A stretch of DNA of 39,003 nt from Christensenella sp. UBA2853. GTDB lineage: Bacteria; Bacillota; Clostridia; Christensenellales; Aristaeellaceae. How positions within the stretch are numbered: the stretch's first letter is position 1; the number at the start of each line of letters is the position of its first letter. The notes beneath the pieces are model-generated. The model saw nothing but the letters and a program-made list of their open reading frames with translations. It searched no databases and was not told where the DNA came from. This document shows, one piece after another, positions 6,829 to 15,067 of this stretch. The stretch spans positions 1 through 39,003 of the forward strand of contig DEFL01000073.1 of assembly GCA_002350845.1 (NCBI GenBank), given 5' to 3'. Made by a program: the position numbers and the translations under genes.

Positions 6829-7722
6829 ATGACTGCTGCAAGGAAAAAACACAGACATTTCAGAGACCGGTTTGAGCTCATGGACGCGCTCATCCTGATC
6901 TTCCTCCTGCTCATGGCCGTCATCATTGCACTGCCGGTCATCAATGTGTTGGCCCTGTCCTTTGCCACGCAGAAGGAAGCCGCGGAGCGTCCGCTCATGC
7001 TCTTCCCACTGTCTCCCACGATCGACAACTATTTCCGTCTCTTCCAGGACCCGCGCATCGGGATCGGTTACAAGACGACGCTGCTCATCGTGCTCATCGG
7101 CGTGCCCTTCAACATGCTGCTCACGACGTCCCTGGCCTACGGTCTTTCCCGGACCTCGTTCCCGGGCGGCAAGGTCATCTTCTATCTCGTGCTGCTCACC
7201 ATGCTCTTTAACGGCGGCATTGTCCCGATGTACCTGCTCATGCTGCAGCTGGGCCTGACCAAGAGCCTCTTCTCGGTGCTCCTGGCCTACGGCGTGAACA
7301 CCTTCTATTTTGTCATCACGCGCTCCTACATGATGTCCCTGCCCGACGCGCTCATTGAATCGGCCAAGATTGACGGCGCGACCGAGTGGCGCATCCTCTT
7401 CAGCGTGATCCTGCCGCTGTCCAAGCCGATCCTGGCGACCGTGCTTCTCTTCTATGCGGTGGACCGCTGGAATGAATGGTATAACGCCATGATCTTCCTG
7501 CGCAGGAATGACCTGATCCCGCTGCAGCTGGTGCTGCGGAACATCGTCATGGATTCCAGCATCGTCAACTCGCTCTCCATCGCCGGCCCGCATGTGCCGC
7601 GCTTTACCGAGGGCATTCAGTCCGCCACCATCATGGTGACCATGCTTCCGATCATGTGCTTCTTCCCGTTCCTGCAGAAGTACTTCGTCAAGGGCATCAT
7701 GGTCGGTGCCATCAAGGCCTGA
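6829..7722 (+). CDS. ABC sugar permease, LplC/YtcP type
   Basis: A 297-residue permease, the partner of the preceding gene product. The first membrane segment follows a basic start, and the EAA-type loop ESAKIDGATEWRIL lies at about residues 177-190. The gene starts 14 bases after the previous stop, with AAAGGAGGATCTGAC as ribosome site. The C-terminus PFLQKYFVKGIMVGAIKA is the usual ending of this branch. A hairpin-rich gap then separates it from the GH51 gene. Confidence 0.93.
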   Translation: MTAARKKHRHFRDRFELMDALILIFLLLMAVIIALPVINVLALSFATQKEAAERPLMLFPLSPTIDNYFRLFQDPRIGIGYKTTLLIVLIGVPFNMLLTTSLAYGLSRTSFPGGKVIFYLVLLTMLFNGGIVPMYLLMLQLGLTKSLFSVLLAYGVNTFYFVITRSYMMSLPDALIESAKIDGATEWRILFSVILPLSKPILATVLLFYAVDRWNEWYNAMIFLRRNDLIPLQLVLRNIVMDSSIVNSLSIAGPHVPRFTEGIQSATIMVTMLPIMCFFPFLQKYFVKGIMVGAIKA

Positions 7723-7736
7723 GCGGAGAAAAGAAA

Positions 7737-7808
7737 AATGGCTTCCGGCCAGAGGATCGGAAGCTTCACGAAAAGCCATTCAGCCCAGCCGCCCTCAGGC
7801 GCTGGGCT
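7737..7808 (+). other. Structured intercistronic RNA before the GH51 gene
   Basis: Two hairpins fit in this gap. The first nests TTCCG/CGGAA inside AATGGC/GCCATT. The second pairs AGCCCAGC-C-GCC with GGCGCTGGGCT with one bulged base around a CTCA loop. Neither is followed by a T-run. They resemble the hairpin after the binding-protein gene and may be mRNA stabilisers or processing sites. Confidence 0.55.
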
Positions 7809-7832
7809 GGCTGTCTATAAGGGGAGAGATGG

Positions 7833-9326
7833 ATGAAAGCGATAATGATAACGAAGGAGCGCGGACCGCAGATCAGCCGGCATGTGTACGGGCACTTTTC
7901 GGAGCACCTCGGCCGGTGCATCTACAACGGCGGCTACTGGGTGGGCGAGGATTCCCCGATTCCCAATGTCCGCGGCATCCGCTCGGATATTGTGGAGGCC
8001 ATGAAGGCCATCCGTGTCCCGAACATCCGCTGGCCGGGCGGCTGCTTTGCCGACGACTACCACTGGCGGGACGCCGTGGGGCCGAGGGAGGAGCGCACGC
8101 CCATCGTCAATGTCCACTGGGGCGGGGTGCTGGAAAACAACCATTTCGGCACGCATGAGTTTATGGACCTGTGCGAACAGATCGGGTGTGAGCCGTATAT
8201 CTGCGGCAATGTCGGCTCCGGCACGGTCCGCGAGATGCGCGACTGGGTGGAATACCTGTCAGATGACGGACAGTCTCCCATGGCGCAGCTGCGGCGGAAA
8301 AACGGCCGGGACCGGGCCTGGAAGATCCATATGTTCGGCGTGGGAAACGAAAACTGGGGCTGCGGCGGCTTTATGACGGCCGAGCAGTACGCGATGGAGT
8401 TCCGCAAGTATGCCACCTACATCAAGAACTATGAGGTCATGGGGAAGATGAATTGGTGGGAGGCGCCGGACATCCTGAAGATCGCGGGCGGCGCGAACGC
8501 GGAAAACACGGAGTGGCTGGAAGTTCTCATGCGCTCGGTGCCCTCGAGCCTCATGAAGGGCGTCTCCGTGCACTGCTATGTAAAGCCCGGTGAGGAGTCC
8601 AGCGGAACCTCCTTCTCGGACGACAGCTGGTATCAGACGGCGGTCAATACCCTGAAAAAGGAAGACGCGTTTCTGGAAAACCTGAAGATCATGGACCGGT
8701 ATGACCCGGAAAAGAAGGTCATCATGGCCGTGGACGAGTGGGGGATCTGGGTGGACAACGAACCCGGCACGAACCCGGGCTTCCTCTACCAGCAGAACAC
8801 CATGCGTTCAGCGCTGTGCGCTGCCCTGATGCTGCACATCTTCCACCGGCACGCGGACCGCATCCGCCTCGCGAACCTCGCCCAGACGATCAACGTGCTC
8901 CAGTCGATTCTCCTCACCGAGGGCGACCGGATCGTGAAGACGCCGACCTGGCATGTCTTTGACCTCTTCAAGGGACACCAGGACGCTGAGAGCCTGATGA
9001 CGGTCTGGGAAAACGGGCCGGACATCATTGAGAAAGGGCTTCCGCATGTCGAGCTCTCCGCCTCCGTGAAGGAAGGCCGCATGACGGTCACCCTGGTCAA
9101 CCTGTCGACGGAAACCAACGCGGACATCGACATCGAGGTCCCGGACGCGCTCCCGGCATCCGCTTCCGGCCGCGTGCTCGCCGGGCGCCCCTGCGACCAC
9201 AATACGTTCGATGATCCCGAGAAGGTGCACTCGGTGCCGCTGGAAGGCATCCATGCCAACGGCCACACCCTGTCCGTGACGCTGCCGCCGTGCGCTGTGG
9301 CAGCCCTGGACATTGCCCTCGCATAA
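7833..9326 (+). CDS. Alpha-L-arabinofuranosidase, GH51
   Basis: A 497-residue cytosolic enzyme that removes terminal alpha-L-arabinofuranosyl units from arabino-oligosaccharides by a retaining mechanism. Family signatures are all present: GHFSEHLGRCIYNG near residue 20, IRWPGGCFADDYHW near 68, the acid/base E173 in GNENWG, and the nucleophile E302 in VDEWG. Length is typical. The C-terminal beta-sandwich begins at about residue 400. There is no signal peptide, so it acts on imported substrate, which fits its place behind the importer genes. Start ATG 7833 follows AAGGGGAGAGATGG. Confidence 0.95.
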   Translation: MKAIMITKERGPQISRHVYGHFSEHLGRCIYNGGYWVGEDSPIPNVRGIRSDIVEAMKAIRVPNIRWPGGCFADDYHWRDAVGPREERTPIVNVHWGGVLENNHFGTHEFMDLCEQIGCEPYICGNVGSGTVREMRDWVEYLSDDGQSPMAQLRRKNGRDRAWKIHMFGVGNENWGCGGFMTAEQYAMEFRKYATYIKNYEVMGKMNWWEAPDILKIAGGANAENTEWLEVLMRSVPSSLMKGVSVHCYVKPGEESSGTSFSDDSWYQTAVNTLKKEDAFLENLKIMDRYDPEKKVIMAVDEWGIWVDNEPGTNPGFLYQQNTMRSALCAALMLHIFHRHADRIRLANLAQTINVLQSILLTEGDRIVKTPTWHVFDLFKGHQDAESLMTVWENGPDIIEKGLPHVELSASVKEGRMTVTLVNLSTETNADIDIEVPDALPASASGRVLAGRPCDHNTFDDPEKVHSVPLEGIHANGHTLSVTLPPCAVAALDIALA

Positions 9327-9388
9327 AGACAGAAGCTCCCTGAAGAAAAACCACCTGCCGGCAGGTCAGGCAGGAAAGGAGATCATGT

Positions 9389-11590
9389 ATGAAGATACTC
9401 TGCGGCAGCTATGAGATCGCATTTGAAAACGGCGGCGTGGAAGTGACCCGGGACGGGAAGCTCCTGTATTTCAACCGCCGCCCGATGTACGCGTTCATCA
9501 AGACGGTGCTGTCCATCACGGAATTCTATGACGCGCCGTATGACACCGTCTCCATGGACGGGGACAGCGTTGTGTGCGAAGGCATCCTGAAGACCCCGAC
9601 CGGGGCGGAGCTCTCCATGCGCGACGTGTACGTGCTCTCCGGCGAAAGCCTCAAGGTCACGCGCACGACCACGGTCCTCCGGCACACGGACGACTACGGG
9701 TTTGCCTCCAAGATTTCGTTTGTGCTGGCGGCATCGGACCAGGTGCTGGACTACGATTACTTTTCGCCCGCGAACTGGTACCGGCAGAACGAGTATGCCA
9801 AGCCCTATTCCATGGGCTATGACAAGGACTGCGAGTACTTCTGGCGGACCGAGGTCAATTACACGCTGCCGCTCTTTGCCGTGCAGAACAGGGCGTCCGG
9901 GGAGATGATCATGCTCTCGAGGTGGGCGTCGGACGTCGGGATGCGCGACATGACGTTTGTGAAAAGCGAGCACATCGTGGACCGGAAGTACAGTTTCGGG
10001 TCCATCGGGTTCAGCCGCCCGAGCAGTGAGACCCTCAATTATCTCTACTACGGGTTCCCGCTGAGAAAGAAGATTTCCACCGTCCGGCAGGGGATGACCA
10101 TTGACTATGTGTACCCCGGCACCGACGGCCAGCTGCCCAGAATGGACCGCGGGTACAACATTGACTACATGATGCGCACCAAGACCATGACCCGCTTCTA
10201 TCACCCCATGGAGGACGGGTTCTCCCACACCTTCTCCGTGGCCGTCGACTTTGGCTGCTATGAAGGCTATGATCCCATGATGCGCGCGGCCTGGCGGTCG
10301 GTATATGCCAGACTCAAGGATCCCGTCTTCCCGGTCGACCACAAGCGGCACTACACCCTGTCCATGGAATCCCTCTGTGCCCTGACACGCCACTATGACG
10401 GGGATTCCTGGGGCCTGCCCTTCTCCTGCCAGCTCCCGCAGCTGGATGTGTCGAGCATTTCCTTCCAGTTCGGGTTTGTCGGCCAGCAGCCGGGCATCGG
10501 GTACCAGCTGATCCGCTACGGCGACAAATACGGGCGGGAGGAAGCGTACCGGAAGGGACAGAACATTGTTGACTTCTGGGTCAGGACCGCCATGACGCCG
10601 TTTGGCGCGCCGCAGAACTGCTATAACCCGACCATCACCGGGTTTGAGCCGATGCCCTTCTGGACAAGGATGATCGCGGACGGCCTGGAGAACATTCTGG
10701 ACGCGTATGTCTACATGAAGAAAAAGGGCGAGGACCGCCCGACCTGGCTGTGCTTCTGCCGCAAGGCGGCGGACCGGTTTGTCCGCATTCAGAACGGGGA
10801 CGGCAGCTGGTACCGCGCCTACAACACCGAGGATGATTCCATGCGCATGGACTCCAAGGCCAATACGATCTCCGTCGTCCGCTTCCTGATCCAGATGTAC
10901 CTGGTGACCGGGGAGACGGGCTATAAGGTCTCGGCGCTCCGGGCCGGCGAGTGGGCGTATGAAAACACCTATAAGCTCATGGAATATCGCGGCTCGACCT
11001 GCGACAACACCGACATCACCGACAACGAGTCCGGCATCTACGCGATCTTCGGCTTCATGGCCCTGTATGACCTCACCGGGGAGAAGAAGTGGCTGGATGC
11101 GCTCATTTCCGCTGCGGACTACACGGAGACCTGGACCTACTGCTGGTCCTTCCCGGTCCAGTGCCCGTGGCCGAACCATCCCTTCACGAAGAACCGCATC
11201 AGCGGTCAGAGCCCGGTCACGCTCGGCGGAGGCGGCGGGGATATGTACATGGCGGCCTGCGCGTATGTCTATTACCGGCTGTATGTGATGACCGGGGATG
11301 AACACTACCGCGACTATGCCGAATTCATTCACAACAATACGCGCCAGGCCAATGACGTGTACGGGGAGTTCGGCTATGCGCAGCCCGGCCTTTCCCATGA
11401 GGGCGGACACTTCGCGGACCAGGTCTTTGTCAGCCACTACCACTGGCTGCCCTGGGTGACATATGTGGAGGTGGACCCGGTGTCCAGACTGGTGGATACC
11501 TTCGGTGCCTACGACATTGCCGGTGCGGATCGCCTCAGCCCCGAGGAGCGGGAAAGACGCAACCGCATCTATGACCATTATGCTCCGTAA
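9389..11590 (+). CDS. Uncharacterised carbohydrate-active protein, six-hairpin-like
   Basis: A 733-residue protein without signal peptide that I cannot place in a named glycoside hydrolase family. The first 300 or so residues look beta-rich (CGSYEIAFENGG, repeated Tyr-rich strands). From about 330 to 700 the sequence alternates long helices and aromatic loops (NGDGSWYRAYNTEDD, TDITDNESGIYAIFGF, GGGGGDMYMAACAYVYYRLY, SHEGGHFADQVF), as in (alpha/alpha)6-barrel enzymes and lyases. Acidic residues in DSKANT and ITDNESG are plausible catalytic sites. The ribosome site AGGAAAGGAG precedes ATG 9389. Its place behind GH51 suggests a further step in breakdown of an arabinose-containing oligosaccharide. 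The function is inferred from context only. Confidence 0.7.
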   Translation: MKILCGSYEIAFENGGVEVTRDGKLLYFNRRPMYAFIKTVLSITEFYDAPYDTVSMDGDSVVCEGILKTPTGAELSMRDVYVLSGESLKVTRTTTVLRHTDDYGFASKISFVLAASDQVLDYDYFSPANWYRQNEYAKPYSMGYDKDCEYFWRTEVNYTLPLFAVQNRASGEMIMLSRWASDVGMRDMTFVKSEHIVDRKYSFGSIGFSRPSSETLNYLYYGFPLRKKISTVRQGMTIDYVYPGTDGQLPRMDRGYNIDYMMRTKTMTRFYHPMEDGFSHTFSVAVDFGCYEGYDPMMRAAWRSVYARLKDPVFPVDHKRHYTLSMESLCALTRHYDGDSWGLPFSCQLPQLDVSSISFQFGFVGQQPGIGYQLIRYGDKYGREEAYRKGQNIVDFWVRTAMTPFGAPQNCYNPTITGFEPMPFWTRMIADGLENILDAYVYMKKKGEDRPTWLCFCRKAADRFVRIQNGDGSWYRAYNTEDDSMRMDSKANTISVVRFLIQMYLVTGETGYKVSALRAGEWAYENTYKLMEYRGSTCDNTDITDNESGIYAIFGFMALYDLTGEKKWLDALISAADYTETWTYCWSFPVQCPWPNHPFTKNRISGQSPVTLGGGGGDMYMAACAYVYYRLYVMTGDEHYRDYAEFIHNNTRQANDVYGEFGYAQPGLSHEGGHFADQVFVSHYHWLPWVTYVEVDPVSRLVDTFGAYDIAGADRLSPEERERRNRIYDHYAP

Positions 11591-11638
11591 TGCACGTTGA
11601 AAGGATAACAATGCCTGATCGGCAGGACATGGTTCCTG

Positions 11639-11983
11639 ATGGAATCCATGACGGACTATGCCCGCTATTTCGTGCCGTCCTCGTATGCAGTCTGCAACGC
11701 GGCGAAAAAGTCAATCGACATTGCGCTGAACAGCGATGACGGCAATGACCTGTTCATCTGCATGGCCTGCGGCGGACCGGATGACCCTGCCTGCAAGGGC
11801 GCTGTGCAGACGGCACAGAAGCTGCTGGGTGATGAACGCATTCACTTCGGCACGGATTTCCAGAAGGACAATTTCTTCTTCCTCGCCTCAGACAACCCGC
11901 ACAAGGATCCCTATATCCGCTTCTACCTGTACAACGCCTTCCGCTCCGGCCTGTTCCATGACGGAGGTTCCGGTGCGGACTGA
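11639..11983 (+). pseudogene. Remnant of an alpha/beta-hydrolase esterase, C-terminal part
   Basis: A 114-residue open frame that resembles, by eye, only the last third of clostridial feruloyl- or acetyl-esterase-like proteins: the segment LFICMACGGPDDPACKGAVQ stands where these have a CGTDD-type Asp motif, and NPHKDPYIRFYLYNAF where they have the catalytic His and last helix. The nucleophile-elbow half (GxSxG) is absent and there is no room for it, because the preceding gene ends 48 bases upstream. The best ribosome site (AAAGGATAACA) precedes an ATG at 11611 in a different frame that soon stops. I read it as a decayed gene at the operon end. It could also be a small intact protein of unknown function. 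Confidence 0.4.
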
Positions 11984-12037
11984 TGCGATCGCCGCAAAGA
12001 CTTCTGGAATGGATCGCTGATCCATCGTTATTCTTTC

Positions 12038-12073
12038 GCGGGCGGGGCCGGAACTCCGGCCTGCCCGCTTTTT
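12038..12073 (+). terminator. Terminator of the importer/GH51 operon
   Basis: GCGGGC-GG-GGCCGG pairs with CCGGCC-T-GCCCGC around an AACT loop and is followed by TTTTT. It lies 55 bases beyond the esterase remnant and faces a minus-strand terminator. Confidence 0.9.
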
Positions 12074-12082
12074 CTTTCACAG

Positions 12083-12112
12083 AAAAACGCCGGTCCCTTT
12101 CCGGAACCGGCG
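12083..12112 (-). terminator. Terminator of the isomerase/ROK operon
   Basis: On the minus strand ACCGGCG's partner CGCCGGT (stem 12088-12094 with 12106-12112) encloses an 11-base loop and is followed by TTTTT (12087-12083). It sits 15 bases beyond the isomerase stop, giving a convergent terminator pair. Confidence 0.85.
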
Positions 12113-12126
12113 ACGCGGGGCGGAGG

Positions 12127-13860
12127 CTACCGCACCCGGGCACAGAGAACCATGACGTTCTCACTGGACTTCAGTACATACTGCCCGACGGCCGCGGGCA
12201 CAATGAAGGTTTCGCTGTAGTGGATGACGGCGGGCGGGAAGGAACCGTCCGTACTCTCAATCCACGCCTCACGGCCTTCCACAAGGTTGAGGACGTTGAC
12301 GGAGTCATGGACGTCGATGACCCGGCTGCCAAGGAGCGTATGGCGCTCGGTCTCAATAAACTCCAGAGAGTGCAGTCCGGTATGCTCGACGGTGCCACCC
12401 GCGTCCCGGGCGGTCACTGTTTCCTGATGCAGAAGGTTCTTTTCACAAAAGGCCGTATCGCGGTCCGCCTGAATATTGGCGATCCCGTGGTCAATATGGA
12501 CGGGCCGGGGCAATCCGTCCAGCCCGACGCGGCCCCAGTCCCAGAGCTTAAAGGTAAAGATATAGGGCGTGGCGCTGATTTCCAGAACGACCGTATTTTT
12601 GCCCGAGCAGTGGACGGTGCCGGCGGGGATCAGCACATGATCGTGCTTTTTGACCGGGAAGCGGTTGACAAACCGCTCGGCATCCAGCGGACAGGCGCCA
12701 GACTGCGCTTCCCGCAGCGCCGCCTCGAACGCCTTCAGGTCCATGCCGGGCTTCACGCCGAGATACACACAGCTCTCGTCGGTCGCGTCGAGAATATAGT
12801 AGCTCTCGTCCTGGGTATACTGCATGCCGAAGGTCTTCTGGATATACTCGGTCATCGGGTGCACCTGCAGGGATAGATTGCCGCCCTCCATGGTGTCGAG
12901 AAAGTCAAAGCGGATGGGGAACTCTGCCCCGAAACGCCCGTACACATGCTCGCCAAGCAGGGGGAGCGGACGCGCGTGCACCAGGTTAATGGCCGGGAAC
13001 GTGATCGTATCCGTCCCAAAACGGAAGCACAGCGCGTTCTCCTCGGGCACGCCGTCAAAGGACCAGCCGTAATTGGGCACTTCCGGATCGAGCCCGAACA
13101 CATGCTTCATCCACTGCCCGCCCCAGACGCTTGGATCATAATAGGCCTGCATGCGGAAAGGCTTTCGCGCGGTCTGATCGAGCGCCGAGAGATAGGCGTC
13201 CTCCGGGATGAGACGGGGAAGAGAGGGATCATCCGCGTCCACGCGGAAACGGATCCGTCCCGAGAGCGACCGCTTCATGCGGTCGGCCATGCGCCATTCC
13301 ATGAAGTACCCGACCTTGTATTTGGTGAGCTGCTGTCCGTCCATGATGCCGCACATCCATGTCCCCATGCCCCGGCGCATCCGAAGCTGGATTTCCCACC
13401 GGGTCAGGTCCCAGTGCCAGAGACTGTCCGCGTCCGGCATGAGGAGGGCTGCGCCGGTGCCAAGAGCAATGCACGGATCCGGGCAGTCGCGGATTTCGCC
13501 CTGCAGCTGACGCAGGATATCCGGATCAAAGCAGTCTTCCAGCGAACCGCTGTACATCCTGCCGAAGACACGGTCGTCTGTGATATACGCTGAAAACCGG
13601 CTGAGCAGTTCAGCCTCGGAAAGACGGGCCTGGAGTGAGCGGAAGACGCGCACACCGGTCTTCCGTGCAATCTGCCTGGCCAGCGCGTCCTCATCCACAC
13701 CGGGATAGAGCTCAAAACAGATGCGCCGGCGGCCCGAGGCGAGCTCGGAGGCGAGCACGTCCATCACGGCATCCCAGCCGGATACCACAGCGCCGTCAAA
13801 ACCATGGACGTCAGTCACCGGGTGCAGATCATAATTGTGATAATCGGGATAGGCAGCCAT
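12127..13860 (-). CDS. Class I mannose-6-phosphate isomerase-like protein
   Basis: A 577-residue protein of the long clostridial type: a phosphomannose-isomerase cupin domain preceded by about 200 extra residues. The enzyme family interconverts mannose 6-phosphate and fructose 6-phosphate with zinc. Metal ligands are visible: Q and H in LSLQVHPMTEY, E in QDESYYIL, and H in IPAGTVHCSGKN. The longer frame to 14067 is rejected: AGGAGG-type GGAGG at 13869-13873 fits ATG 13860 (MAAYPDYHNYD). The gene follows the ROK kinase by 34 bases in the same operon, which suggests a kinase/isomerase pair feeding a hexose into glycolysis. The N-terminal extension is of unknown function. Confidence 0.85.
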   Translation of the reverse strand: MAAYPDYHNYDLHPVTDVHGFDGAVVSGWDAVMDVLASELASGRRRICFELYPGVDEDALARQIARKTGVRVFRSLQARLSEAELLSRFSAYITDDRVFGRMYSGSLEDCFDPDILRQLQGEIRDCPDPCIALGTGAALLMPDADSLWHWDLTRWEIQLRMRRGMGTWMCGIMDGQQLTKYKVGYFMEWRMADRMKRSLSGRIRFRVDADDPSLPRLIPEDAYLSALDQTARKPFRMQAYYDPSVWGGQWMKHVFGLDPEVPNYGWSFDGVPEENALCFRFGTDTITFPAINLVHARPLPLLGEHVYGRFGAEFPIRFDFLDTMEGGNLSLQVHPMTEYIQKTFGMQYTQDESYYILDATDESCVYLGVKPGMDLKAFEAALREAQSGACPLDAERFVNRFPVKKHDHVLIPAGTVHCSGKNTVVLEISATPYIFTFKLWDWGRVGLDGLPRPVHIDHGIANIQADRDTAFCEKNLLHQETVTARDAGGTVEHTGLHSLEFIETERHTLLGSRVIDVHDSVNVLNLVEGREAWIESTDGSFPPAVIHYSETFIVPAAVGQYVLKSSENVMVLCARVR

Positions 13861-13894
13861 GGGCAGCCTCCTTTCGGGATGAGAGGACAGGAGT

Positions 13895-14743
13895 TTACAC
13901 AGACGCAAGAAACCGCTGTAGTCCATGGAGCACATGCTCCGACGTATTCGGGACCACACGAAGGCGGATGCCCATGGAGGCGCAGTATGTACTGAGCGGC
14001 GCGCCGAAGCGCTCCCACGCAAGGGAAATCTTGCCGCCGAGCACCAGATCACTCGGGCGGAAGGCACAGAGGACCGGCTTCAATCCGTCCAGAAGATCCT
14101 GTCCGAAGGCCTGCCAGACCGGATCATAGAGCGGCTGCGCCTGATTGAGTTCAAGGGGAGAACACTCTTTTCCGAGCATCCTGCGGCTCAGGGCGCGGAT
14201 GCCGCGGTCGGAGAGAAAATTGTCGAGGATGGATTCACGGTAGGGCAGGGCATAGATCCATCCGTTCTCCGGGATGCCCTCTGCGGGATCCGTGCACAGT
14301 TTTCCGTCAAGGAGAAAGGCGGAGCCGGCCCCGGTACCGAGACACACAGCCAGGGCGCGGTGCGAAGGGGGAAGCGCGGCACACGCGCCGAGCGCATAGG
14401 CGGAGACATCATTGATAAACGCCCAGCCTTCGGCCGAAACGCCGCGTGCCTCCAGTGCCTCCGGGAGCGCGACGCCATAGAGGGATTCATACTTGGCAAG
14501 CCCCCGCATGCGCGGAATGCCCAGCGCATAGTCGAAGGGCCCCGGAAAGGCCATGGCGATCCGGCCGACGGCCTGCTCTCCGGCGAGCGTGCGGAGAATC
14601 CCTGAAAAATGCGCAAGGAGTGCGTCCCGCGGCGCATTGGACATGGCGGGAAACTCCAGGATCAGGCCGGGGGTTCTGCCGCACGGGCAGGCAGCCCCTT
14701 TGATGCCGGTCCCGCCGACATCGAGCAGAAGATCGGTTTTCAT
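13895..14743 (-). CDS. ROK-family sugar kinase
   Basis: A 282-residue cytosolic kinase. The ATP-binding motif DVGGTGIKG lies at residues 8-16, the catalytic Asp is expected in FINDVSAYALG near residue 111, and LGTGAGSAFLLDGK follows. The usual ROK zinc motif (a His followed by CxCGxxGC) is absent: the corresponding place reads ENGWIYALPYRESILD. It is short for the family (about 300). With the downstream isomerase it probably phosphorylates mannose, fructose or glucose. The GAGATGGA site precedes ATG at 14743, behind a strong promoter at 14869-14897. Confidence 0.85.
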   Translation of the reverse strand: MKTDLLLDVGGTGIKGAACPCGRTPGLILEFPAMSNAPRDALLAHFSGILRTLAGEQAVGRIAMAFPGPFDYALGIPRMRGLAKYESLYGVALPEALEARGVSAEGWAFINDVSAYALGACAALPPSHRALAVCLGTGAGSAFLLDGKLCTDPAEGIPENGWIYALPYRESILDNFLSDRGIRALSRRMLGKECSPLELNQAQPLYDPVWQAFGQDLLDGLKPVLCAFRPSDLVLGGKISLAWERFGAPLSTYCASMGIRLRVVPNTSEHVLHGLQRFLASV

Positions 14744-14868
14744 CGTTCCATCTCATCAGGGCCTCTCTTCAGGCCCGGGATCCTTTCCACCAGCGCCCGC
14801 TCTGCTGAGCGGAATGGTCTTGTTTTTTTCCCCGGGGACCGGACTCCCCGGCAGGTCATGCTGCCTGT

Positions 14869-14897
14869 TATATAGCACATTTCGGATGGGGATGCAA
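14869..14897 (-). promoter_or_regulatory. Promoter for the ROK/isomerase operon
   Basis: On the minus strand TTGCAT (14897-14892) and TATATA (14874-14869) are 17 bases apart. The 5' untranslated region of about 120 bases contains short GC-rich hairpins (for example GGGGA...TCCCC near 14835-14850) but no riboswitch that I recognise. Confidence 0.65.
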
Positions 14898-14968
14898 TGA
14901 AGAAGAAGGATGCCATCGGGCCGGAGCGCGGACAGGCGAAGAAAGATATGTTTCGTATCATTTCATAA

Positions 14969-14996
14969 ACGACAAAAAGCCAAAATATGTTATACT
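14969..14996 (+). promoter_or_regulatory. Promoter for the kinase gene cluster
   Basis: An extended -10, TGTTATACT (14988-14996), is preceded by ACGACA (14969-14974) at 16 bases. It lies 70 bases before the first gene of the cluster and diverges from the ROK promoter. Confidence 0.6.
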
Positions 14997-15067
14997 TTTG
15001 TCCATACGAACCGGCAACAATCAAATGACGCAGGCAGACACGGTACTGACTGAACGGAGGGAGTCCC

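Noticed and set aside
9353..9366. Perfect palindrome ACCTGCCGGCAGGT before the 733-residue gene
   Set aside because: It has no loop for a stable hairpin, no promoter beside it, and a 14-base GC-rich palindrome can arise by chance.
9383..11611. Minus-strand open frame of 742 residues
   Set aside because: It is an antisense shadow of the 733-residue gene, which has a good ribosome site and protein-like composition; the shadow is rich in His, Arg and Val runs without motifs.
13861..14067. N-terminal extension of the isomerase frame to 14067
   Set aside because: It would overlap the ROK gene by about 170 bases and its sequence is unlike the family; the ribosome site supports the start at 13860.
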